Source: Planctomycetia bacterium (GTDB taxonomy: Bacteria; Planctomycetota; Phycisphaerae; Phycisphaerales; SM1A02). Taken from it: 35,063 nucleotides of DNA. A model generated the notes under the pieces. It was not told the origin of the DNA. It did no database searches and was given only the letters and a program-made list of their open reading frames with translations. Positions 14,085 to 21,402 of this stretch are shown piece after piece. Where the stretch lies: contig SYGP01000009.1 of assembly GCA_005799495.1 (NCBI GenBank), positions 1 to 35,063 of the forward strand, in the 5' to 3' direction. Positions within the stretch are counted from its first letter, which is position 1, and the number at the start of each line of letters is the position of its first letter. The translations under genes and the position numbers were made by a program.

Positions 14085-14945
14085 ATGAGCTCGAAAACCG
14101 CTTCAGAGGAGTTGTTTGGCTACAAGGTGATCGCGCTGCTCGGTGAAGGAGCGCGAAGCAAGTTGTATGCGGTCAAGGACAGGCAGTCTGGTGCCACCTA
14201 CGCGCTGAAGCATGTCATTTTCGAGGAGGGTCGAGATAAGGACGACCGGTTCATTCGGCAGGTGGAGACCGAGTGGACCGCACTCAAGGAACTGAATCAC
14301 CCCGCGATCCGCCGCGGCATCACCCTGAAGCGTGAACGCCCAATCGTCAAGACAACCGAGATTGGCCTCGTCCTCGAACTCATCGACTCATCGACGCTCG
14401 AGGAAGCGCCGCCTCGGCATCTGCGCGACTATGTGCGCATCTTCGCCGAAGTGGCGGAGGGCATGGCGCACATGCACGAAAAGGGCTTCGTGCACGCTGA
14501 CATGAAGACGGGCAACATCATGATGCCGGAGGGGCGCGCGCGGTCGGCGCACGCGAAGATCATCGACCTCGGACAGTCATGCAAGACCAACACCGTGAAG
14601 CCTCGCACGCAGGGCTCGCCTGGATACATGGCGCCCGAGCAGGCTGCGAAGGAAGCGATCGTGGAGGCAACGGATGTCTACAACTTTGGTTGCACCATGT
14701 ACCGCGCATTGACGCGCGATTATGCCGAGACCGTGCTCGTGCCAGGGGAAAACAAGGCGCGTGCGGTTGAAGAAGTACCGGCAACGGTTCCCGTGGCGCA
14801 GCGCATCCCGTCCGTCGGTGCGCCTCTCTCCGACCTCGTATCGGAGTGCATTCGCTTGCCCATTGGCAAGCGAGTCTCGTCGATGCAGAAGGTCGCGCAG
14901 CGACTGCGCACCATCGAGTCACAAGTCGGCGACGCGACCCTCTGA
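14085..14945 (+). CDS. Serine/threonine protein kinase, non-RD type
   Basis: This 286-residue protein is essentially a bare Hanks-type kinase domain. It has a glycine loop (LLGEGARSKLYAV), the ATP-binding lysine K42 (YALKHV), a catalytic loop HADMKTGNIMM (137-147), DLG in place of DFG (161-163), and the activation-segment end YMAPEQ. Catalytic Asp139, Lys141 and Asn144 are kept, so it should be active. The Arg of HRD is Ala, making it a non-RD kinase not controlled by classic activation-loop phosphorylation. There is no transmembrane or sensor domain. ATG 14085 gives the domain a normal beginning. dCMP deaminase follows 5 nt after the stop. Confidence 0.9.
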   Translation: MSSKTASEELFGYKVIALLGEGARSKLYAVKDRQSGATYALKHVIFEEGRDKDDRFIRQVETEWTALKELNHPAIRRGITLKRERPIVKTTEIGLVLELIDSSTLEEAPPRHLRDYVRIFAEVAEGMAHMHEKGFVHADMKTGNIMMPEGRARSAHAKIIDLGQSCKTNTVKPRTQGSPGYMAPEQAAKEAIVEATDVYNFGCTMYRALTRDYAETVLVPGENKARAVEEVPATVPVAQRIPSVGAPLSDLVSECIRLPIGKRVSSMQKVAQRLRTIESQVGDATL

Positions 14946-14950
14946 AGACC

Positions 14951-15430
14951 GTGGGATCGCCCCCGACATTTCCTGATCATTGGCATCAGCGTTTCCTCGC
15001 ACTCGCAGCACAGATCGCATCCTGGAGCAAGGACCCGTCGCGCGGTGTGGGCGCCGTGATCGTCTCGCCACGCAAGCAGATTCTCAGCACGGGGTTCAAT
15101 GGCCTACCCGTCGGCATCGAGGATCGACCTGACCGCCTCGTGCGCCCCGTGAAGTACGACCTCATCTGCCACGCGGAACTCAACGCGATCGTCCAGTGCG
15201 CGCGCAACGGTGTCAGTCCGCTTGGGTGCACGATCTACACCACATTCAGCCCTTGTGTGCAGTGCTCGCTCGCAATCATTCAGGCGGGGCTTGCGGAGGT
15301 GATCACGTTCGAGCACGCCGTCTCCGGTGATGAGCATTGGCAGCGTTCCACGGACTTGGCGCGGTCGCTTCTGGATGAGGCGGGGGTTCGGTACCGCATG
15401 ATGGTTGGATCGGTACGCTCATCGACATGA
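14951..15430 (+). CDS. Deoxycytidylate (dCMP) deaminase-like protein
   Basis: The 159-residue product belongs to the zinc-dependent cytidine/dCMP deaminase superfamily, which converts dCMP to dUMP for dTMP synthesis. It shows the zinc-binding HAE in LICHAELNAIVQCA and the paired cysteines in SPCVQCSLAIIQAG. The segment SKDPSRGVGAVIVSPRKQILSTGFNGLPVG is typical of dCMP deaminases. GTG 14951 is 5 nt after the kinase stop; no ATG fits. An allosteric dCTP site cannot be judged from sequence. It overlaps the next gene by 4 nt (ATGA). Its pairing with a kinase is unusual. Confidence 0.87.
   Translation: MGSPPTFPDHWHQRFLALAAQIASWSKDPSRGVGAVIVSPRKQILSTGFNGLPVGIEDRPDRLVRPVKYDLICHAELNAIVQCARNGVSPLGCTIYTTFSPCVQCSLAIIQAGLAEVITFEHAVSGDEHWQRSTDLARSLLDEAGVRYRMMVGSVRSST
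15414..15419 (+). promoter_or_regulatory. Putative -10 element (TACGCT) for the DUF1579-like gene
   Basis: TACGCT ends 7 nt before ATG 15427 and lies inside the end of the dCMP deaminase gene. It would allow leaderless expression of the downstream gene independent of the kinase operon. Confidence 0.45.
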
Positions 15431-16341
15431 CATCACACTGGAGATCTTGTGCGCTCTGCTGCGCGCTTGGCGCGCTGCTCGGTGGCGCGGCGTTGCCGAC
15501 CTTCGGATGGGCGCAAGCGCCCCAGGCATCAGCGCCCACGCAGGCGCCACCAGCCGCTTCCGCACCCGAACCCGCGGTGATCAGCGATGCGAAGGCGCGT
15601 GCGCTGCTCAGCCTGTTCGTCGGCAGTTGGGAAGTGCGCGGTACGACCGTTCAAGCCGGCGGTGCCAGCACAGGGCCGTTTCAGGGTCAGTGCCACTTCA
15701 ACTGGACTCTCGGCGGAACTTTCCTCGCTGGGGATCATGTGCTCTACAACCAAGAGGGCGCTGCACTGCAAGTGATGGATGTGATGGGGTTCACGCCTGG
15801 GGTCGGATTCACTCGAAGCGAGATCACCAACGGAGATCGCAGCATGTTCCTGTCGACCGGCATGTACGACGACGCTCCGAATGCGCTGGTGTTCGCATCA
15901 TCCAATCCGATGATCACGACCGATGGCAAGCGACGATCGCTGGATACATCGTTCCTGTTTCGCCCCGATGGGACGATCGTCTGGAATACCACCTTCGAGG
16001 AGGACGACACACCTGCAGGCACCGTGAAGTTGGTCCTGACGCGGATGGAAACGCCTCCTTCGATGCAGCCGCCAGCAACGCCATTCGGTGCCCCGATGAT
16101 CGCGCAGGGGGGAGCCGGCCAAGCAACATCCCAGCAGCCAAGCGCCGCGGGCGGCGGGAACTTCATCGTGCAGACACAGCAGGGACTGGCCGTGACCCGC
16201 GCGCCACAGAACATGGAGGAAAACAAGCAACTCCTGTCGGCGATGCTCCAGCAGCGACAGCAGTTGCAGGCGCAGATGAACGCGATGCAGGGACAGGTTC
16301 AGGACATGTCGCGGATGATGACAGCCGCGACGGGGCCCTGA
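15427..16341 (+). CDS. Secreted DUF1579-like protein
   Basis: This 304-residue protein has a Cys-rich hydrophobic signal peptide ending near GWAQA, then a Pro/Ala-rich linker. The core resembles DUF1579: LLSLFVGSWEVRGTT, then FNWTLGGTFLAGDHVLYN and MDVMGFTPGVGFTRSEI, patterns of a lipocalin-like barrel of unknown function. After residue 210 the sequence is Gln/Met/Ala-rich and ends in a coiled coil (LQQRQQLQAQMNAMQGQVQDM). The ATG overlaps the dCMP deaminase stop by 4 nt and has its own TACGCT hexamer. The exact ligand is unknown. Confidence 0.75.
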   Translation: MTSHWRSCALCCALGALLGGAALPTFGWAQAPQASAPTQAPPAASAPEPAVISDAKARALLSLFVGSWEVRGTTVQAGGASTGPFQGQCHFNWTLGGTFLAGDHVLYNQEGAALQVMDVMGFTPGVGFTRSEITNGDRSMFLSTGMYDDAPNALVFASSNPMITTDGKRRSLDTSFLFRPDGTIVWNTTFEEDDTPAGTVKLVLTRMETPPSMQPPATPFGAPMIAQGGAGQATSQQPSAAGGGNFIVQTQQGLAVTRAPQNMEENKQLLSAMLQQRQQLQAQMNAMQGQVQDMSRMMTAATGP

Positions 16342-16354
16342 ACGCACACTATTC

Positions 16355-16972
16355 ATGAGCATGACGGCACCACGTACCGCGCGCGTTGGCGCAGCACGAG
16401 TCGCCTGCTTTGCATGGATCGGCGGAGCGTGGGTGATGGCACTCGTCTGCGCGGGTGTCTCGGCAGGATGGGTGTTTGTCGCATTGCGTGCCGCAGGTCT
16501 CGTACGCGTCGCCGATGCATCGCTTGCCGCCATTCCGCCTGAACGCCTGTCTGTCTTCGTTGGCGGACAGATCACCCGCGCCATGTTCGATGTCGTACTG
16601 TGGATCAGCGTGCTGATGCCCGCTGTGCTCGCGTCCATTCTCGGCGGTTGGTCCGGGAGGCGATTGGGGTGGCTTCCCGCACGAAACGCGATCTGGCTGC
16701 AGCGCGTTGCAGTCATTGCTCTCGCCGCATCGCTTTGTGCCGCGATCATCTCGCTGCAGTTGTCGCACACGCTGGCGGCCGAGTCGCAGTTGCACTGGGA
16801 AGCCGCAGCGAGTGGGGATGCGGCCAAGACTGCAACGACTCGCGCGGTACTCGATGCCACACATCGATCTGCGGAACGCACATTTGGGGCGCTGACGCTG
16901 CTCGCGTGCATCGGAACGGCCTGCGGTTGCGCGGCTCTTGTTCGGCGAAGCGCGCTACCCTCCACCGCATGA
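16355..16972 (+). CDS. Multi-pass membrane protein, unknown function
   Basis: The 205-residue product has four likely transmembrane helices, near residues 20-45, 72-95, 112-135 and 175-195. The spacing faintly resembles DUF4149/TMEM205-like proteins, but conserved motifs are not clear, so I leave it unassigned. Its end overlaps the SDR start by 4 nt (ATGAGC at 16969 within its last codons). It follows the DUF1579-like gene by 13 nt and may be cotranscribed with it. No Shine-Dalgarno sequence; CACACT lies 4 nt upstream of the ATG. Confidence 0.65.
   Translation: MSMTAPRTARVGAARVACFAWIGGAWVMALVCAGVSAGWVFVALRAAGLVRVADASLAAIPPERLSVFVGGQITRAMFDVVLWISVLMPAVLASILGGWSGRRLGWLPARNAIWLQRVAVIALAASLCAAIISLQLSHTLAAESQLHWEAAASGDAAKTATTRAVLDATHRSAERTFGALTLLACIGTACGCAALVRRSALPSTA
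16956..16961 (+). promoter_or_regulatory. Putative -10 element (TACCCT) for the SDR-kynB operon
   Basis: TACCCT ends 7 nt before ATG 16969, inside the end of the preceding membrane protein gene, and gives the plus-strand kynurenine genes a promoter of their own. Confidence 0.5.
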
Positions 16973-17775
16973 GCGATCACGATGATCTCTTCTCCCTGCG
17001 CGGTCGCCGAGCGCTGGTCGGTGGCTCGACGCAGGGAATCGGACGCGCGTGCGCGTTGGCGTTCGCGGGCGCAGGCGCGTCGGTGGTCCTGCTTGGAAGG
17101 AATGGCGCGGGGCTTCAGAAGGTTCTTGCAGAGTTGCCCACCGCTGCGGGCGCGAGCCACTCGACCGTCGAAGCGGATTTCGCAGACTGGAAGCGAGTGC
17201 AGGCCGCGGTTTCAGGCGAGGTAGAACGAGGTGGGCCCCTCCACATCGTTCTCCACAACACCGGCGGCCCGCCCGCGGGCAGCGCGATCGAGGCTGCACC
17301 CGAGGACTTTGCGCGTGCGTTCGAGATGCACCTCCTGACGGGACAGGCAATCGTGCAGGCGTGCGCGCCCGGGATGCGCGGAGCGAACTATGGTCGCATC
17401 ATCAATGTCACCAGCACATCGGTGCTGACGCCGATTCGGGGACTCGGGGTTTCGAACAGCGTGCGTGCCGCGGTCGCGAACTGGGCGAAGACGCTCGCGG
17501 GCGAACTGGCTCCGTACGGCATCACCGTCAACACGATTCTGCCGGGATCGATCCAGACAACGCGGCTTGATGCGATCTTCCAAGGGCGTGCCACCCGCGG
17601 AGGACTGACGGTGGATGAAGTGCGTGCCGCCGCGATTGCGCAGATCCCTGCGGGCAGACTTGGTCACGCATCGGAGATCGCCGCGGCTGCACTGTTCCTC
17701 GCATCGCCCGCCGCGTCGTATGTCACGGGAGTCAACCTCGCCGTCGACGGTGGGCGGACTGCCGTTCAATCCTGA
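16969..17775 (+). CDS. Short-chain dehydrogenase/reductase with altered catalytic motif
   Basis: The 268-residue SDR has the cofactor loop GGSTQGIG (residues 19-26), an NxGG-type segment (HNTGGPPAG), GRIINVTSTSV with the catalytic Ser region, and the C-terminal YVTGVNLAVDGG. The YxxxK dyad is replaced: the aligned stretch is SNSVR (Tyr to Ser, Lys to Arg), so classical proton transfer is not possible as drawn. A group of SDRs carries such SN-xx-R sequences, with unclear chemistry. It is 3 nt upstream of kynB, which suggests a role in tryptophan-derived metabolism, but the substrate is unknown. The start lacks a Shine-Dalgarno sequence and has TACCCT 7 nt upstream. Confidence 0.85.
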   Translation: MSDHDDLFSLRGRRALVGGSTQGIGRACALAFAGAGASVVLLGRNGAGLQKVLAELPTAAGASHSTVEADFADWKRVQAAVSGEVERGGPLHIVLHNTGGPPAGSAIEAAPEDFARAFEMHLLTGQAIVQACAPGMRGANYGRIINVTSTSVLTPIRGLGVSNSVRAAVANWAKTLAGELAPYGITVNTILPGSIQTTRLDAIFQGRATRGGLTVDEVRAAAIAQIPAGRLGHASEIAAAALFLASPAASYVTGVNLAVDGGRTAVQS

Positions 17776-17778
17776 TCG

Positions 17779-18468
17779 ATGCAACGCATGCCACCTGATG
17801 GATCGTCGGACATCATCGATATCTCGCCGCTTCTTTCGCCGCGGCTCGCGGTGTTTCCGGGTGACTCGCCGATCGTGCGCGAAGTCAAGCTCGACATGAA
17901 GCGCGGTGACAACATCACACTCAGTGCCCTGCACACGACGGTGCATCTTGGGTCACACGCTGACGCGCCGAGCCACTACGGGCGGGAAGGACGCGCGATG
18001 CACGAGCAGCCGATCGCGCTGTATTGGGGTCCATGCGAAGTGGTGGAGGTGCGCGCAGGAACGCGACCGGCGACGGGACGGGTGGGGCGCGAGGATCTCC
18101 ATGTGGCCGCGGACTGGCACCCGCGCTTCGAGCGTCTCCTGATTGCCACGCGGTCCTACGCGAACCCAGAGCAGTGGGATGGATCCTTTCTTGGTCTGGA
18201 GCCGGCGCTCGTGGATGCGCTTGCCGATCAGGGGGTACGGCTGATCGGCATCGATACGCCGAGCGTCGACACCGCAGACTCGAAGGATCTGCCGACGCAT
18301 GGGCGGTTCCTTGCGCGCGATGTCGCCATCGTCGAAGGGCTTGTGCTTCGTTCGGTGGCGCGGGGTGATTACGAATTCTGCGGTCTTCCGCTGCGGCTCG
18401 AGGGGTTCGATGGCAGTCCGATTCGCGCTGCGCTGCGACCGATCACGGCGCGAAGCACACAGCCTTGA
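17779..18468 (+). CDS. kynB: Kynurenine formamidase, cyclase family
   Basis: KynB hydrolyses N-formylkynurenine to kynurenine and formate, the second step of tryptophan breakdown. The 229-residue product has DISPLLSPRLAVFPGDSP at the N-terminus and the metal-binding HxGxHxDxPxH pattern in VHLGSHADAPSHY, both characteristic of bacterial KynB. GIDTPSVD and the late HGRFLARDVAIVEGL segment also fit. ATG 17779 follows the SDR stop by 3 nt; ATG 17788 is an alternative. Its last 26 bp overlap the 3' end of the convergent ridA-like gene. The cyclase family includes other hydrolases; the surrounding kynurenine genes make KynB the strong choice. Confidence 0.93.
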   Translation: MQRMPPDGSSDIIDISPLLSPRLAVFPGDSPIVREVKLDMKRGDNITLSALHTTVHLGSHADAPSHYGREGRAMHEQPIALYWGPCEVVEVRAGTRPATGRVGREDLHVAADWHPRFERLLIATRSYANPEQWDGSFLGLEPALVDALADQGVRLIGIDTPSVDTADSKDLPTHGRFLARDVAIVEGLVLRSVARGDYEFCGLPLRLEGFDGSPIRAALRPITARSTQP

Positions 18469-18856
18469 CTTCGACGGCAATCGGCGTCGGGAGCGCAACG
18501 ATCTGCAGTGTGGTCCGTGCTGGATTTGGATTCCCGTTCCCGCCGAAGAACTCTGCGTAGATCCGGTTGTAGGTGGGGAAGTCGCGCTTCATGTCGACCA
18601 GATACACGGTCACATCCACCACGCTCGTCCAGGGCAGTCCTGCATCGGCCACGACCGCTTGCACATTTCGGAAGCAGCTCCGACACTGCGCGTCGAAGTC
18701 GAATGGATCGACGCCGGGAATCTCGCGCGATCCGCGCACGCGGGGACCGATTCCGCTGAGGAACACGAAGGGACCTGCGCGGCGCGCGTGCGGGTACGCG
18801 CCGAGCGGTTCGGGTGCGCTGCCTGAATGAATCTCTCCAGTCTTCGAGTCGTTCAT
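18443..18856 (-). CDS. RidA-family 2-aminomuconate deaminase
   Basis: This 137-residue protein belongs to the YjgF/YER057c/UK114 (RidA) family of trimeric imine/enamine deaminases. Landmarks are FVFLSGIGPR, the CFRNVQAVVADAG segment and NPARTTLQIVALP with the functional Arg. In meta-cleavage tryptophan pathways a RidA-family member (AmnD/NbaF type) converts 2-aminomuconate to 4-oxalocrotonate and ammonia. Position as the last gene after the semialdehyde dehydrogenase, with stop and start abutting, supports that role over generic RidA function. It is convergent with kynB and overlaps its 3' end. Confidence 0.88.
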   Translation of the reverse strand: MNDSKTGEIHSGSAPEPLGAYPHARRAGPFVFLSGIGPRVRGSREIPGVDPFDFDAQCRSCFRNVQAVVADAGLPWTSVVDVTVYLVDMKRDFPTYNRIYAEFFGGNGNPNPARTTLQIVALPTPIAVEVKAVCFAP

Positions 18857-20386
18857 TCAGCCTCCTGTGCGTCGGACGACCACCATGGGTTCAGCGAAGA
18901 AGTGCAATGCATCCATTCCCCCCTCGCGCCCGATACCACTGCAGCGGAATCCGCCGATCGGGACGCGCAAATCGCGCATCATCCAGCCATTGATCCACAC
19001 GGTGCCGACGGTCAGCGCACGCGAGAGTCGCATGGCTCGCTCGTCGTCGCGTGTCCAGACGGTCGCCGACAGTCCGTACTTCGTTCCATTGGCGATGCGG
19101 ATGGCTTCGGCATCTGTCGAGAAGGGGATGAGCGTCGCGACGGGACCGAAGATTTCCTCCTGATTCGCGTTGGAATCGACCGACACATCCTGCAGGAGCG
19201 TGGGCGCATAGAACGCGCCGCTTCGAACGCGTTCTGGAAGCGCATCCGCCGGGATGCGTTCACCACCACAGAGCACCCGCGCACCGTCACCGACGGCAGC
19301 GTTCACCATGGAAGCCACTCGCAGCAGGTGGGCCGCCGAGATGAGCGATCCGAAATCCGTCGTGGCATCGAGCGGATCGCCGATGCGCAGCGCTCGTGTG
19401 CGTTCGACGAGCGCAGGCACGAGGCGATCCCAGCAGGAGCGCTCGATGAGAATGCGGGATGCACAGTGGCAGACCTGTCCCTGGTTGGTGAACATGGCTC
19501 GCACGAGAGCATCCACCGTTGCCGGCAGATGCGCGTCATTCGCTGCATCGGCGCAGACGATTGCTGCATTGCTGCCACCGAGTTCGAGTGCGGTGCGCTT
19601 GAACGATCCAGCGGCAGAGCGCGCAATCGATTCGCCGGTCAGCGTTCCGCCAGTGAAGGTGATGCAGGCGACATCGGGCTGTGCAACGAGCGCAGCGCCT
19701 GCAAGCGGTCCGCGACCATGCACCACATTGCACACGCCTGCAGGAAAGCCAGCATCCACCATCCGCTGCGAAAGCATCCACGCGGTCACGGGCGTCACTT
19801 CACTCGGCTTGCCGACGACGGTGCAACCCGCTGCAAGCGCAGGCGCAATTTTCCATGTGAAGAGGTACAGCGGGAGATTCCACGGCGAGATGCATGCGGC
19901 AACGCCGAGGGGTTTGCGCAGGACGGTGGACTGCATGGAGCCTTGGGGCAGCTCTTGTTCGAACAGCCTCGTCCGATCCTCCATCACCGCATGGGCGAAG
20001 TGTCGGAGGTTTGCGATCGAACGCGGCACATCGAGTGAGCGCGCGAGTGCCAACGGCTTGCCGGTGTTCTCACTCTCTGCGAGCGCAAAGGCATCGAGAT
20101 CGCGCTCCACCAGATCTGCCAGACGCATCAGCAGTGCGGCGCGCTCGTCGGCGGGGCGGGCCGACCATTCGGGGAATGCTCGACTCGCGGCGGCAACAGC
20201 CTCGTTGACATCATGCGCCGTGCTGTCCGGGACGGTCGCAATCATCTGATTCGTCGCTGGATTCTGCGCGACGGTGGTTGCACCGCCGCGCGCAGGACGG
20301 AAGCACCCATCAATCAGGTTGCAGATCACCGCGGGCTGCACGCGCGCAGGATAGGACGCAGGCAATGGCGGCGCGGCCGATGACAT
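18857..20386 (-). CDS. 2-aminomuconate 6-semialdehyde dehydrogenase
   Basis: The 509-residue aldehyde dehydrogenase oxidises 2-aminomuconate semialdehyde to 2-aminomuconate with NAD+. It shows SPWNLPLYLFTWKIAPALAAGC, GKPSEVTP, FTGGTLTG, the general-base Glu in ALELGGSNAAIV and the nucleophile Cys in NQGQVCHCASR. NQEEIFGPV and the late GFRCSGIGREGG are typical of the hydroxymuconic/aminomuconic semialdehyde branch (AmnC/NbaE, human ALDH8A1). ATG 20386 overlaps the stop of the EamA gene by one base; upstream in-frame codons lie inside that gene. The stop directly abuts the ridA-like start. Confidence 0.92.
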   Translation of the reverse strand: MSSAAPPLPASYPARVQPAVICNLIDGCFRPARGGATTVAQNPATNQMIATVPDSTAHDVNEAVAAASRAFPEWSARPADERAALLMRLADLVERDLDAFALAESENTGKPLALARSLDVPRSIANLRHFAHAVMEDRTRLFEQELPQGSMQSTVLRKPLGVAACISPWNLPLYLFTWKIAPALAAGCTVVGKPSEVTPVTAWMLSQRMVDAGFPAGVCNVVHGRGPLAGAALVAQPDVACITFTGGTLTGESIARSAAGSFKRTALELGGSNAAIVCADAANDAHLPATVDALVRAMFTNQGQVCHCASRILIERSCWDRLVPALVERTRALRIGDPLDATTDFGSLISAAHLLRVASMVNAAVGDGARVLCGGERIPADALPERVRSGAFYAPTLLQDVSVDSNANQEEIFGPVATLIPFSTDAEAIRIANGTKYGLSATVWTRDDERAMRLSRALTVGTVWINGWMMRDLRVPIGGFRCSGIGREGGMDALHFFAEPMVVVRRTGG

Positions 20387-21402
20387 CAGTCCGCTCCCTC
20401 CGAGCTCGCAATGCCGACTTGACGCGCGCCGGGACCGGTGCAGGTCAGCATCAGGAATGCTCCGAGGACGGCGATCAACCCAGATGCCCACTGCCACCAT
20501 GCGAATCGTTCGCCGTAGATGAACGCGCTTGCGATGCCGACAAAGAACGGCTGCAATTGCAGCACACCGCTCGTGATGACGATGCCGATGCGTGCGATGC
20601 TGATGTAGTACAGGATGTGACCAAGTGCAATGCCGATGATCGCACTGACGAACAACTGCAGCAGGACCAAGCCCGGAAGGTCGGGAACGCCGCTGCCGCC
20701 CGCATCACCGAAGAGCAGCATGAGAGCGATCAAGCCGATCGCCGTCATCTGGCAGATCGCTGCGAACGCGGTGATGGGGTGGTACGAGCCCATGCACCGC
20801 CGCACGCCGAGTCCGTACATCCCGTAGCTGAACGCACAGAAGATGCTGAGCGCGGTACCCCACGCATTGAATCCGCCGAGCGATGCGTCCCCTCCGAGCA
20901 GCACGGGGAAGAGTCCGCCAAGCAGGATTGCGGCACCGATGAGATAGCGAGGGCTGCGGATGATGGATCGCTCGCTCGGGACGAACATGTACGCGCCGAT
21001 CGCAACCCAGATCAGTTGCGTTCGGAGGCCGAAGGTCACGAGACCCGGGTTCATCTCGTGAAATGCCGCAGTGAATGCAGCCTGTCCGGCGATGTTGAAC
21101 AGCGATGGGATGAGCGCGTCACGCCAGATGCGCATGGGCAGTCGCCCACGCCGCCACGCAAGCACGAGAGCCGGCAGCCAGATCACCGCGCTGACGCCAT
21201 ATCGCCACCCGTTGTTGCTCCAGTGATCGACCTCCGAAGCAAGATCGCGCAGAAAGAGTGGAACGGTCGACCAACATGCGAGCGTCAACAGCATGCACGT
21301 GATGCCGAGCGTGGCCTTCGAGGGCGGTGCAGCGGGTTTGTCTTCCGCCATGCTCACCGGTGTCGTCACCGAAAGGTCGCGTGGTTGCCTCGTGTGATTC
21401 AT
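20386..21402 (-). CDS. EamA/DMT-family permease
   Basis: This 338-residue protein has about ten hydrophobic helices in two repeats, the architecture of drug/metabolite transporters (EamA). The first repeat starts at LGITCMLLTLACWSTVPLFL. The second includes GTALSIFCAFSYGMYGLG and ISIARIGIVITSGVLQLQPFF. The start overlaps the kmo stop by 4 nt (ATGA) and the stop overlaps the dehydrogenase start by 1 nt, so it is embedded in the kynurenine operon. I infer transport of tryptophan, kynurenine or an aromatic intermediate; direction and substrate are not visible. ATG 21351 is a possible later start. Confidence 0.85.
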   Translation of the reverse strand: MNHTRQPRDLSVTTPVSMAEDKPAAPPSKATLGITCMLLTLACWSTVPLFLRDLASEVDHWSNNGWRYGVSAVIWLPALVLAWRRGRLPMRIWRDALIPSLFNIAGQAAFTAAFHEMNPGLVTFGLRTQLIWVAIGAYMFVPSERSIIRSPRYLIGAAILLGGLFPVLLGGDASLGGFNAWGTALSIFCAFSYGMYGLGVRRCMGSYHPITAFAAICQMTAIGLIALMLLFGDAGGSGVPDLPGLVLLQLFVSAIIGIALGHILYYISIARIGIVITSGVLQLQPFFVGIASAFIYGERFAWWQWASGLIAVLGAFLMLTCTGPGARQVGIASSEGAD

